Shown here one piece after another: positions 32,561 through 41,304 of a DNA stretch of 64,000 nt. Under the pieces are notes generated by a model. It was not told where the DNA came from. It ran no database searches and worked only from the letters and a program-made list of their open reading frames with translations. The stretch is from JANNSO01 sp964485395 (lineage in GTDB: Bacteria > Spirochaetota > Spirochaetia > Treponematales > UBA12059). The stretch's first letter is position 1. Every line of letters starts with the position of its first letter. Position numbers and translations under genes: made by a program. The DNA lies in assembly GCA_964485395.1 (NCBI GenBank), contig CAZAJF010000006.1, positions 1 to 64,000 on the forward strand, written 5' to 3'.

Positions 32561-33694
32561 ATGAAACAAAAAATCAAAGGCTTGATAATCGCGATAGCCG
32601 CGATCGTATTGATGGGCTGCCCAAATCCGGTAATCGACGTAATTAAAAGCACCAACGCCGACCTCGCGACGCTGACCGTAGACAGCGGAACCTTGAGTCC
32701 GGTTTTCGCCGCAGCGACCACTGTCTATTCCGTAACCGTAGCGAATACGGTAACAAGCCTTATCGTAAGCGGCACGAAAGCCGATGCGAACACCAGCGTT
32801 TCCGCAGCTGTCACCCTAAGCGAATTGGTCGTTGGAGTTGCACAAACTGCCACGATTACCGTTACGGCCCAGAGCGGTGCGATAAAATCGTATACAGTAA
32901 CAGCGACCAGGGCAGCAGCCGAAGTAGCGGTAGAGATTTTACCAATAATTGATTTTAGCTCTGGTGCACGAAGTATTGTTTCCCGATCTCTTGATATATC
33001 GGCTGTGCCAAATTGGGGATATTACCTCTATGCTCCGATTCTTACAGGTTGGAAAGCGAATGCAAACAGCGTAAAAATTAACGATACCTATATAGAAGGT
33101 TTTCTTGGCTCTGAAGTTTCTATTACCGTTTCAAAAAACATCACTAAAGGAACGATTGTTTATACGGGAACAATAGCAGGGGGGAACGGCAATTTCATTG
33201 CCTCCTACGATCCATCCAAAAAAACATTCAGCTATGAGCAAAATACTTTCCTATCGCTTCCTGTGTACGACAGTTATGGTTTTGTTCGGTGTGAATTCAA
33301 AGATGTTCTACTGGATCAAAATAGATACTTTCACACTAGCTTTATTTCCTACTTCCTTGATTGGAGCGCGGGAACTACGACGGCGGCCCTAGCTGGAGGG
33401 CAGCAGGAATTTTACTATGGCCTCGATAGTTCTGGCAAAGAAGTAGTTGGATGGGCATGGAGCGCACCCATGAAAATAACTTCGGCGTTCGCATTGGACC
33501 ATGCTCCGGGCATGGATGACCTTCCGGTTTTCGATGCAAAGATTGCGGAAGGTTATGCAACTTGGCCCGGCGAAGACTCCGGTACTTTTATCTATGGATT
33601 TCATGATACAACCGGCTTCCATGTGTTTACGATCGGAGAAAAAATTACTCATGCCGATCTTCAAGCGATTATTCCTTGGACCTTGATGTTTTGA
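32561..33694 (+). CDS. Lipoprotein with cadherin-like N-terminal domain
   Basis: 377 residues. Lipobox LMGC (Cys20). Residues 30-115 form a cadherin-like beta-sandwich domain ('DLATLTVDSGTLSPVFAAATTVYSVTVANTVTSLIVSGT'), shared in type with the lipoprotein at 22202. The remainder, about 120-377, is a beta-rich domain with many aromatic residues and no match I recognise. The ribosome site is AAGGAG. The upstream leader carries three spaced boxes and a hairpin. Probably surface-exposed. Confidence 0.82.
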   Translation: MKQKIKGLIIAIAAIVLMGCPNPVIDVIKSTNADLATLTVDSGTLSPVFAAATTVYSVTVANTVTSLIVSGTKADANTSVSAAVTLSELVVGVAQTATITVTAQSGAIKSYTVTATRAAAEVAVEILPIIDFSSGARSIVSRSLDISAVPNWGYYLYAPILTGWKANANSVKINDTYIEGFLGSEVSITVSKNITKGTIVYTGTIAGGNGNFIASYDPSKKTFSYEQNTFLSLPVYDSYGFVRCEFKDVLLDQNRYFHTSFISYFLDWSAGTTTAALAGGQQEFYYGLDSSGKEVVGWAWSAPMKITSAFALDHAPGMDDLPVFDAKIAEGYATWPGEDSGTFIYGFHDTTGFHVFTIGEKITHADLQAIIPWTLMF

Positions 33695-33718
33695 CGCTCT
33701 CGGGGACAGACTCCTTAG

Positions 33719-33937
33719 GTAGGTCCTCTGATCACCACCGCCAAATCGAACGATACGATCCGTCATGGTAAAATTGCGCAACACGGACCCGAAGAATTTG
33801 AAAATGCTTTTGCACAGATGGTATTGGAAATGGAGCGATGCAAGCAAACACTGTCATGGCGTCTTTTGAAGGGATATAGCGTTTTGAAATGTAACAAGGG
33901 AAGCGGCAAAAGTATATGGTATATCCTTGCTACCTAA
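33719..33937 (+). pseudogene. Remnant coding stretch of unknown origin
   Basis: A plus-strand frame without a start codon reads 'RHGKIAQHGPEEFENAFAQM', 'LSWRLLKGYSVLKC' and 'SGKSIWYILAT', then a TAA. Reading through continues as EEFSVDVMIDKKLDA and a second stop. The amino-acid composition and mid-length helices look like a real protein. It is probably the decayed end of a gene I cannot name. The remainder of 33695-34091 shows a hairpin near 34057 and nothing else. Confidence 0.35.
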
Positions 33938-34056
33938 GAAGAGTTTAGCGTTGACGTGATGATAGACAAGAAACTAGATGCCTAAGCTGATTCGATGCGA
34001 ACACAGGCTATGAAGATCGCTAATATACCGATATCGTCGGTTGGTAATGTATTTTG

Positions 34057-34079
34057 GTCAGCCTCCTGGTTGACTTTTT
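34057..34079 (+). terminator. Hairpin directly before the repeat lipoprotein start
   Basis: GTCAGCC-TCCT-GGTTGAC followed by five T, ending 13 bp upstream of the ATG at 34092. It has the look of an intrinsic terminator or attenuator at the translation start of the lipoprotein gene. Confidence 0.55.
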
Positions 34080-34091
34080 ATAGGAGGAAGT

Positions 34092-37000
34092 ATGAAAAGA
34101 GCTATTTTTGGATTTTTCTGCATAACATTGGCCGTATTATTTATTGCTTGTCCGGCCCCGGTAACCCCTGCATCTGATGCATCGATTACCCTGCTAGCCA
34201 TCCCTAACGTGGTAGCGCCGGTACGAAATGCAACGCCGGTAACCACAGCCATCGACACGGCGCAGTACACAGGAACCATCATGTGGTCCGAAGCTCCTAC
34301 AACTTTTGCAGCATCTACTACATATACTGCAACTATTATATTGACAGCAAAAACCGGATTCACCTTAACGGGAATAGCGGAAAACTCCTTCACGGTAGCC
34401 GGGGCAACGCAAGTGATTTATGCTGTTAATTCAGATTTTGTAACGGCTGTATTCCCGGCAACAGGAGCAACACCCGATACAACGATTACCCTGCTTGCCA
34501 TCCCCGGCGTAACCCCGCCTGCCTTGGGGGAGATTCCGGTAACGACAATTACTGCAACCGACCAGTACACGGGAACCGTCACATGGAGTCCTGCTGTAGC
34601 TACAACCTTTTTAAGTTCACAAATTTACACGGCGACTATCACACTGACGGCTAAATCGGGCTACACCTTAACCGGCGTGGTTGCGGATTTCTTTACGGTA
34701 ACAGGGTCAACATCCAACACTAATCAAATTGACTCAGGTGTTGTAACGGTTGTATTCCCGGCAACAGGAGTTACTCCTCCAAGCGTGATTAACATTGCCG
34801 CGATCCCTGGCGTCACCGCGCCGGTAGTCGGGGTGGCTCCAGTAACGACAATTACCCCAACTGACCAGTACACGGGGACCGTCGCGTGGAGCCCTGCTGT
34901 AGCTTCAACCTTTTTAGGTTCACAAGCTTACACGGCAACCATTACGCTAACTGCTAAATCGGGTTACACCCTAAATGGCGTAGCTGCGAATTTCTTTACA
35001 GTAACGGGTACCACAAGCGATTCCAATCCGGTCAATTCTGGGGTGATCACCGCTGTGTTCACTGCAACGGCCGCGGCCGTGATAAACATCGCCGCGATCC
35101 CCGGCGTCACTGCGCCGGTAGTCGGCGCGGCTCCGGTAACGACAATTACCCCAACTGACCAGTACACGGGGACCGTCGCGTGGAGTCCTGCTNNNNNNNN
35201 NNNNNNNNNNNNNNNNNNNNNNNNNNNNNNNNNNNNNNNNNNNNNNNNNNNNNNNNNNNNNNNNNNNNNNNNNNNNNNNNNNNNNNNNNNNNCTGTAGCT
35301 TCAACCTTTTTAGGTTCACAAGCTTACACGGCAACCATTACGCTAACGGCTAAATCGGGTTACACCCTAAATGGCGTAGCTGCGAATTTCTTTATGGTAA
35401 CAGGTACCACAAGCGATACCAATCCGGTCAATTCTGGGGTGATCACCGCTTCATTTCCTGCAACGTCCGATGCCGTGATAAATATTGCTACGATCCCCGG
35501 CGTAACCCCGCCTGCATTGGGCGAGATGCCGGTAACGACAATTACTGCAACCGGCCAGTATACGGGAACCGTCACATGGAGTCCTGCTGTAGCTACAACC
35601 TTTTTAGGTTCACAAGTTTACACAGCGACTATCACACTGACGGCTAAATCGGGCTACACCTTAACCGGCGTGGTTGCGGATTTCTTTACGGTAACAGGGT
35701 CAACATCCAACACTAATCAAATTGACTCAGGTGTTGTAACGGTTGTATTTCCAGCAACTGGAGTTACTCCTCCAAGTGTAATTAACATTGCCGCGATCCC
35801 CGGCGTCACTGCGCCGGTAGTCGGCGTGGCTCCGGAAACGACAATTACCCCAACTGACCAGTACACGGGGACCGTCGCGTGGAGTCCTGCTGTAGCTTCA
35901 ACCTTTTTAGGTTCACAAGCTTACACGGCAACCATTACGCTAACTGCTAAATCGGGTTACACCCTAAATGGCGTAGCTGCGAATTTCTTTACAGTAACGG
36001 GTACCACAAGCGATTCCAATCCGGTCAATTCTGGGGTGATCACCGCTGTGTTCACTGCAACGGCCGCGGCCGTGATAAACATCGCCGCGATCCCCGGCGT
36101 CACTGCGCCGGTAGTCGGCGCGGCTCCAGCATCCGCGATTACCGAAACCACGCAGTACACGGGAACCGTCATATGGTCAGGTACGCCTGTGACCTTTGCA
36201 GCTGCGACGGCTTACACTGCAACTATTACCCTAACAGCGAAGGCTGGTTTCACTTTGATCGGCGTGGCTGCGAATTTCTTTACGGTAACGGATGCCATGA
36301 GCGATACCAATTTGGTCAACTCCGGTGTGATTACCGCTGCGTTCCCTGCAACGGCAGCAGCAGACATTACCGCAGCGGGTGTAACCGGATTTGTCGCGCC
36401 GGTTACCGATGCAACAAATCAAACAGTCGGAGCTTTGACACGTCTACACGCGACGTACAGCATAACAAGCCTGACTTGGAACCCAACGACTACTCACTAC
36501 ACACAAGGAACGGCATATACAGCTACCGTTGTGCTTACCTCGGCTGAGGGTTATAAGTTCCCAGCAGGCGGGATAACCGTACCGACCGCAACAGCAGGCG
36601 GCGTAACGGTAAGCGCGGGGACGACAAGCGGTGGAAATATATCCGGCAATACGCTCAGCTTTGACGTATCCTTCCCAGCGACTATATCCGATGCATCGTT
36701 TGTGGCTACCGACAAAGCCGCCCTCGCTATTACGTTTTCATCGGGCGACAGCGAAACGGGCGTGTCCCAGAATATAACCTTGCCCACGACAGGTTCAAAT
36801 GGAACGACGATAAGCTGGACTTCCGCCAATGCCGCCGTTACGACTTCCGGCGTTGTGACGCGTCCGAATGGGAGCGATTCTTCTGGCAATCTGACGGCGA
36901 CAATTACCCGCGGCAGCGCAAGCGACACAAAGGTTTTTGCTGTAACGGTAAAGGCAACGGGTACTTCTGGCATCACGGTAGGCATGCCCAGCGCGCCAGG

Positions 37001-37271
37001 GGCTGCGGATCTTATATTCCGGAATTCAAGTAACACTGTAATAACCAGCTTCAATGTAACTAAGGGAGCGACGGTTACTGTAAACACAGCCTTTGTTGCT
37101 ACCAGTTTTGCCTGGTATATCGATAACGGAGCGGTTTCCGTTTCTACTGCGGCAAGTTGCCCCTTGGTGGGTAATAATTACAGCCTCGGGTTGCATACCC
37201 TATTACTCATTGCCCAGTCAGGCGGAAAAGCTTACTCCGGACGGATTCAGTTTACGGTGGTAACCCCATGA
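34092..37271 (+). CDS. Giant tandem-repeat surface lipoprotein (assembly gap inside)
   Basis: 1059 codons as assembled. Lipobox FIAC (Cys20). Eight units of about 98-101 residues follow from 34185, each with the pattern 'I..IAAIPGVTAPV.GA.P.T.IT.T.QYTGTV.WSP' and 'YTATITLTAKSGYTL.GVAA.FFTVTG'. Unit spacings are 300, 303, 294, then a gap, 303, 294 and 291 nt. A C-terminal atrophied Ig-like domain (about 870-965) and a last beta domain follow. The run of 100 N at 35193-35292 falls in the fourth unit and keeps the frame only by length. Stiff, repeat-built lipoprotein, probably an adhesin. The ATG has AGGAGG. Confidence 0.85.
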   Translation: MKRAIFGFFCITLAVLFIACPAPVTPASDASITLLAIPNVVAPVRNATPVTTAIDTAQYTGTIMWSEAPTTFAASTTYTATIILTAKTGFTLTGIAENSFTVAGATQVIYAVNSDFVTAVFPATGATPDTTITLLAIPGVTPPALGEIPVTTITATDQYTGTVTWSPAVATTFLSSQIYTATITLTAKSGYTLTGVVADFFTVTGSTSNTNQIDSGVVTVVFPATGVTPPSVINIAAIPGVTAPVVGVAPVTTITPTDQYTGTVAWSPAVASTFLGSQAYTATITLTAKSGYTLNGVAANFFTVTGTTSDSNPVNSGVITAVFTATAAAVINIAAIPGVTAPVVGAAPVTTITPTDQYTGTVAWSPAXXXXXXXXXXXXXXXXXXXXXXXXXXXXXXXXXXVASTFLGSQAYTATITLTAKSGYTLNGVAANFFMVTGTTSDTNPVNSGVITASFPATSDAVINIATIPGVTPPALGEMPVTTITATGQYTGTVTWSPAVATTFLGSQVYTATITLTAKSGYTLTGVVADFFTVTGSTSNTNQIDSGVVTVVFPATGVTPPSVINIAAIPGVTAPVVGVAPETTITPTDQYTGTVAWSPAVASTFLGSQAYTATITLTAKSGYTLNGVAANFFTVTGTTSDSNPVNSGVITAVFTATAAAVINIAAIPGVTAPVVGAAPASAITETTQYTGTVIWSGTPVTFAAATAYTATITLTAKAGFTLIGVAANFFTVTDAMSDTNLVNSGVITAAFPATAAADITAAGVTGFVAPVTDATNQTVGALTRLHATYSITSLTWNPTTTHYTQGTAYTATVVLTSAEGYKFPAGGITVPTATAGGVTVSAGTTSGGNISGNTLSFDVSFPATISDASFVATDKAALAITFSSGDSETGVSQNITLPTTGSNGTTISWTSANAAVTTSGVVTRPNGSDSSGNLTATITRGSASDTKVFAVTVKATGTSGITVGMPSAPGAADLIFRNSSNTVITSFNVTKGATVTVNTAFVATSFAWYIDNGAVSVSTAASCPLVGNNYSLGLHTLLLIAQSGGKAYSGRIQFTVVTP
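35193..35292. other. Assembly gap (100 N) within a tandem repeat
   Basis: Exactly 100 N, the usual placeholder for an unknown-size scaffold gap. The flanks, cctgct and ctgtagc, overlap by the dinucleotide ct and then fit one 294-nt repeat unit exactly, so the real gap could be zero or a whole number of units. Confidence 0.97.
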
Positions 37272-37303
37272 AGAATCTGACTCGCATTACAAGGATTATC
37301 TGC

Positions 37304-40015
37304 ATGAAACAAATCTTCGTTTACAGTATGTTTGTTGCCAGTTTCTTTTTGATCTCCTGCAAGTTCCCTGAGCTTGACAGAACTGAACCGGAAGTGAGCG
37401 AGATGGGCAGTTTGTCTTTGTCCATTTCAAACAACCAAGGGGTGCGGACGATCGTACCAGGGTCCGGTGATCTGACAACAATCGCCACATATGAAGTCAC
37501 AGTCAGCCGTTCAGGCTATACCGATAAGACAGCCACGTTTACCACACCTACGGTTAGCGGCGACATCGCGGGGCTTGAACCAGGAGCATGGACAATTACC
37601 GTGGTCGGCAAGACAGCAGGAAGCAACATTATCGCTACAGGAAGCTCGCCTGTTACGGTTGCCCTGCCGGGGCCGACAGCCGCTTCTGTAAGCATGACGT
37701 ATATTACCGCGGACGCTAGCAATACTGGCTCCATCGCCATTACTCTTTTGTTCCCAAAAACCGCGGGTATTGCTACCGGAGCAGCCGGAGTAGAAGCAAG
37801 CCTTGATGGGGTAGCCATCAGTCCCGCGTTAATCGTAGAAGACAATGGTGACACGGTGAATGATAAAGTTGTCTACACAGCCTCCGGGATAGGCTCGGCG
37901 AGCCCTCTACTTAGGATAAGTCTGAAAAAAGGTACGGCTGTTTTGCTTTCGTGGGCAGAAACGATCTGGGTTTACAAGAATATCACCACCACAAAAACCG
38001 ATACGCTTTTACTAAGCGCATTTAGCGCAGCTCCGCCAGCCCCTGTCAGCCTGACTACAGCGTTGCAGACAAATGACCGCTCAGTGCTCTTGAGCTGGCC
38101 AAACGTGAATATAGCACAAACATACACAGTTGAGCGTAGTACTAACGCTGGTGCGGATTACACAGTTTTGAATGCCGCCATTGCCGCGGGTACCACAACG
38201 TATAATGACAATACAACGAGCCCCGGCACAAATTGTCTTTACCGTATTTCGGCAAGCAATGCTTTTGGTACATCAGTATATTCCACAGCAGCCTCCACAA
38301 TGATACCAGCTGTAATAAATATTGCGGCGATCCCTGGCGTCACCGCGCCGGTAGTCGGCGCAAGTCCGGTAACTGCAATTACCGAAACCGACCAGTATAC
38401 AGGCACCGTCGCGTGGAGTCCTTCCGTAGCTTCAACCTTTTTAGGCTTACAAGATTACACTGCGACTATCACTCTGACGGCTAAATCGGGTTACACCCTG
38501 AATGGGGTGGCTTCGGATTTCTTTACAGTAACAGGCACGACTGGCGATACCAATTTGATCAACTCTGGGGAGATCACCGCTACATTCCCTGCAACGGCCG
38601 TAGGCATAATCAATCTTGGGGAAATTCAAGGCGTCACAGCGCCTGTAGCTTGTGTGACGCCGATAGCATCAATTAACGAAACCGACCAGTATATGGGAAC
38701 CGTCACCTGGTCTGACGCACCTGAGACTTTTGCTGGGTTAACCGCATACACCGCAACTATTACCTTGACGGCCAAGTCAGGCTTTACTCTTAATGGCGTA
38801 GCTGCAGATTTCTTTACCGTGGCTAATGCCATAAGCAACACCAATCCGATAAACTCTGGTGTGATCACTGCGGCGTTCCCTGCAACGGCCATAGGTGTAG
38901 TCAATATTGCGTTCATTCCCGGAGTGGTAGTCCCAGTACGAGGAGTAACCCCTGTAACCACAGCAATAGACACAGCGCAGTACACAGGAACCGTCGCATG
39001 GACACCGATAGCAAATCCATTTGCAGCATCTACGGTTTATACAGCAAACATCGAGCTAACTGCCAAAATTGGGTATACCTTGACGGGAGTAGCTGCAAAC
39101 AGCTTTAAGGTATCGAGAGCGATGGCGACGAATGCTGAGAATTCGGGAATCGTAGCTGCGGTGTTTCATGAAACATCAGCGCTCCTTGATTATGATTCTG
39201 CCAATATTGGTGTCTTGAAGTATGTTCCTGCCGGCAGTTTCCAGCGTGATTCCGGTTCGCTCAACATCAGCACGATAAACAGCGCTTTCCGAATGAGCAT
39301 GTATGAAATTACCCGAGACCAGTTTCTTAATATTTACAGTTTCAATGATAACGATGGCACGATCCCTATAGAAATGGTAACCTGGTATGACGCGATTGAG
39401 TTCTGCAACAAGTTGAGTGTGGCTGAAGGGTTGACCGCAGTCTATAGCATTAGTGGACGAACACCTGCAACTGGCTATCCCATTACTGCGGCAACTGTTA
39501 CGGTATCTAACTGGACTGCCAACGGTTACCGCCTGCCAACAGAGATGGAATGGATGTGGGCGGCTATGGGAGCCACCAGTGGATCAGGCTATTCTGCTCC
39601 TACATATCTGACGGGTTATGGCAAGTTATTTGCCGGAAGTGATTCAACTGCAGCGAATGGTAGCGGTGGAACAAGAGTTATTGGAGACTATGCATGGTAC
39701 AACGTAAACAGTGGAGGTACCAGAAGGATGGTGGGGACAACAGGCGGGACACCTGCAAAAGCTAACGAGCTGGGTTTGTATGATATGAGCGGAAATATAG
39801 GGGAATGGTGCTGGGACTGGTGGGCAGGGAGCGGGCAAAACTATTCAATAACCGGAACCCATGTGGACTACCGGGGGGCAGCTTCTGGTGCATATCGCGT
39901 TGTACGTAGCAGCTCTTGGAGCTCAAGTGCGTCTTTCTGCCCGGTGGCCTTTCGGAACTACACTTATCCATCTTACCGAGGCTCCGATCTTGGTTTTCGG
40001 GTTGTTCGCCCATGA
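37304..40015 (+). CDS. Repeat and FGE-fold lipoprotein with variable-looking C-terminus
   Basis: 903 residues. Lipobox LISC (Cys19). Domains in order: an N-terminal beta region (about 30-235), a fibronectin-III-like domain (about 245-330), three units of the same ~98-residue repeat as in the gene upstream (about 335-625), and a C-terminal FGE-sulfatase/C-type-lectin domain (about 640-903). The last has VPAGSFQRD, MVTWYDAIEFCNKLS, YRLPTEMEWMWAA, GLYDMSGNIGEWCWDWW and the end GFRVVRP. The ATG at 37304 has AAGGA 8 nt upstream. An ATG at 37268 overlapping the previous stop (ATGA) would add 12 residues. Co-transcription with the repeat lipoprotein upstream is likely. Confidence 0.88.
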   Translation: MKQIFVYSMFVASFFLISCKFPELDRTEPEVSEMGSLSLSISNNQGVRTIVPGSGDLTTIATYEVTVSRSGYTDKTATFTTPTVSGDIAGLEPGAWTITVVGKTAGSNIIATGSSPVTVALPGPTAASVSMTYITADASNTGSIAITLLFPKTAGIATGAAGVEASLDGVAISPALIVEDNGDTVNDKVVYTASGIGSASPLLRISLKKGTAVLLSWAETIWVYKNITTTKTDTLLLSAFSAAPPAPVSLTTALQTNDRSVLLSWPNVNIAQTYTVERSTNAGADYTVLNAAIAAGTTTYNDNTTSPGTNCLYRISASNAFGTSVYSTAASTMIPAVINIAAIPGVTAPVVGASPVTAITETDQYTGTVAWSPSVASTFLGLQDYTATITLTAKSGYTLNGVASDFFTVTGTTGDTNLINSGEITATFPATAVGIINLGEIQGVTAPVACVTPIASINETDQYMGTVTWSDAPETFAGLTAYTATITLTAKSGFTLNGVAADFFTVANAISNTNPINSGVITAAFPATAIGVVNIAFIPGVVVPVRGVTPVTTAIDTAQYTGTVAWTPIANPFAASTVYTANIELTAKIGYTLTGVAANSFKVSRAMATNAENSGIVAAVFHETSALLDYDSANIGVLKYVPAGSFQRDSGSLNISTINSAFRMSMYEITRDQFLNIYSFNDNDGTIPIEMVTWYDAIEFCNKLSVAEGLTAVYSISGRTPATGYPITAATVTVSNWTANGYRLPTEMEWMWAAMGATSGSGYSAPTYLTGYGKLFAGSDSTAANGSGGTRVIGDYAWYNVNSGGTRRMVGTTGGTPAKANELGLYDMSGNIGEWCWDWWAGSGQNYSITGTHVDYRGAASGAYRVVRSSSWSSSASFCPVAFRNYTYPSYRGSDLGFRVVRP

Positions 40016-40088
40016 GTTCGTGCATAACGATGCCTCTGGGGACAGCTCCCTGATCCAATAAACTCGGAACGCTGCACAAAGCAGGCAT

Positions 40089-40134
40089 CCTCCTTGGCTA
40101 AACGTACGTTATGACATACGTTTAGCCAAGGAGG
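40089..40134. promoter_or_regulatory. yefM operator palindrome
   Basis: 18-bp perfect arms, CCTCCTTGGCTAAACGTA and TACGTTTAGCCAAGGAGG, around a 10-bp spacer. The right arm contains the AAGGAGG ribosome site of the antitoxin gene, so the hairpin could also hide it in mRNA. This is typical of autoregulated toxin-antitoxin operators. Confidence 0.85.
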
Positions 40135-40139
40135 ACATT

Positions 40140-40382
40140 ATGTCCATACTAACTGCAAGCGTTGCGCGGTCCAATTTATATAAATTGATAGACCAGACAA
40201 ACGAATCGCATGAACCTGTAATTATTTCCGGTAAAAGAAATAATGCAGTCCTGATCGCTGAAGATGATTGGAAATCGATACAGGAAACTTTATATTTGAT
40301 ATCGATTCCGGGAATGAAAGAATCGATCATTGATGCAATGAAAGAGCCCCTTGAAAAAAACATAACGAAGCTGGACTGGTAA
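40140..40382 (+). CDS. yefM: Antitoxin, YefM/Phd family
   Basis: 80 residues. N-terminal 'MSILTASVARSNLYKLIDQTNESHEPVIISGKRNNAVLIAEDDWKSI' is the YefM/Phd DNA-binding and dimer domain; the C-terminal 'KEPLEKNITKLDW' tail would cap the toxin. It represses its own promoter through the upstream palindrome. The stop overlaps the toxin start by 1 nt (TAATG). Sits between the FGE lipoprotein gene and an orphan FGE fragment. Confidence 0.92.
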   Translation: MSILTASVARSNLYKLIDQTNESHEPVIISGKRNNAVLIAEDDWKSIQETLYLISIPGMKESIIDAMKEPLEKNITKLDW

Positions 40383-40642
40383 TGTGGGAGCTGCTTTATT
40401 CTAAACAGGCACAGAAAGACCCAAAAAAAATAATCGGATCCGGATTAAAAGAGAAGGCAAAAAGCTTAATTTCAATTCTAGAGTCTGACCCTTTTCAGAA
40501 TCCCCCGCCCTATGAAAAACTACTAGGAGACTTATCCGGAGCATATTCCAGAAGAATCAATATTCAACACCGCTTGATATACCAAGTTTTTGAAAAAGAA
40601 AAAACCGTACGGGTATTGCGAATATGGACGCGCTACGATTAG
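40382..40642 (+). CDS. yoeB: Toxin, YoeB-type mRNA interferase
   Basis: 86 residues. YoeB/RelE fold: 'WELLYSKQAQKDPKKI', 'LLGDLSGAYSRRINIQHRLIYQV' and 'VRVLRIWTRYD'. The catalytic Glu, Arg and His residues of YoeB have counterparts in the 'RRINIQHRLIY' region and the terminal R-x-W-x-R-Y-D. It would cut mRNA at ribosomal A sites when released from YefM. No sign of truncation; length is normal for the family. Confidence 0.92.
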   Translation: MWELLYSKQAQKDPKKIIGSGLKEKAKSLISILESDPFQNPPPYEKLLGDLSGAYSRRINIQHRLIYQVFEKEKTVRVLRIWTRYD

Positions 40643-40670
40643 CTAATAAATACTAACACAAAACCTGTGT

Positions 40671-40718
40671 GACAGGCACCGCTTGTACTCCGCCTGGTTT
40701 CCATCCGGCACCTGTCCC
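40671..40718. repeat. REP-like doublet (GACAGG...CCTGTC)
   Basis: GACAGGCACC at 40671 and the inverted GGCACCTGTCCC at 40707 face each other 26 bp apart in a gene-free stretch. The core GGGGACAG-type words also occur near 33702, 40038 and 47719, and resemble the short palindromic repeats mobilised by REP-associated transposases. No such transposase is in the window. Confidence 0.4.
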
Positions 40719-40824
40719 TAAAATCATCCAGCTAGAAATAAGCCTGTGCAAAGGTAAGAATCACAATTACGGCAAAGCAACCGCGATCAGCCAAGCGGAG
40801 GCATTAGTATAGAACGTTCTGTGA

Positions 40825-41103
40825 TTATCACTGAAGCAGCCGAGGGTGGATTTATACGATATGAGCGGAAATGTCAGTGAGTGGTGCTGGGACCAATGGG
40901 ATGGAAGTACGGCATATCCAAATGGAACGTTAGTGGACTACACACCATCAACAACAGGAATGTTTCGCGCCGCACGAGGTGGCTCTAAAGGCCAGTCCAT
41001 GGCTTTAGGCGGCACTTTATCTCAATGCACTGTTTCATTTAGGGACTCGGGATATGCTGGAGGAATGGCCAGTATTTATGGCTTCCGAGTTGTTCGTCCT
41101 TAA
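40825..41103 (+). pseudogene. Orphan FGE-fold C-terminal fragment
   Basis: The frame is open from 40825 (after a TGA at 40822) and codes 'VDLYDMSGNVSEWCWDQWDGS' through 'YGFRVVRP', the last ~85 residues of the FGE/C-type-lectin fold seen in the genes at 22202 and 37304. The first three-quarters of the domain and any signal peptide are missing. It is either the truncated end of a lost paralogue or a silent cassette. The inner region differs from both intact genes while the framing motifs are conserved. Confidence 0.7.
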
Positions 41104-41189
41104 GCCTTGAAGAAGTACCTAAAAGGACCAAGCCCCACACCGTCGTCTTGAGTTTGTTTTTTGCTCAGTGTTTTCCGTTTTCCGTTTTT

Positions 41190-41240
41190 CGTTTCTGCAC
41201 ATTGTCATAGCGCTTTTGCATGACGCAGAGCGGGTTTCCA
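41190..41240 (+). promoter_or_regulatory. Three spaced direct boxes in lipoprotein leader B
   Basis: CGTTTCTGCA at 41190, CGCTTTTGCA at 41211 and CGGGTTTCCA at 41231 are spaced 20-21 bp and lie upstream of a hairpin, as in the leader at 32359-32410. Confidence 0.45.
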
Positions 41241-41304
41241 TGATTGCGACATCGATTGTTTTCGATTACCATGAAATCATAGTTAATAATTATGAATAAA
41301 CAAT

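Noticed and set aside
34092..37271. CRISPR array at the repeats
   Set aside because: The repeat unit is about 294 nt and open in one reading frame throughout; it encodes protein repeats and has no short direct repeats with unique spacers.
39890..40015. Complete DGR (reverse transcriptase, accessory protein, template repeat) in this window
   Set aside because: Neither a reverse-transcriptase signature nor an AAC-rich near-copy of the variable region is present on either strand.
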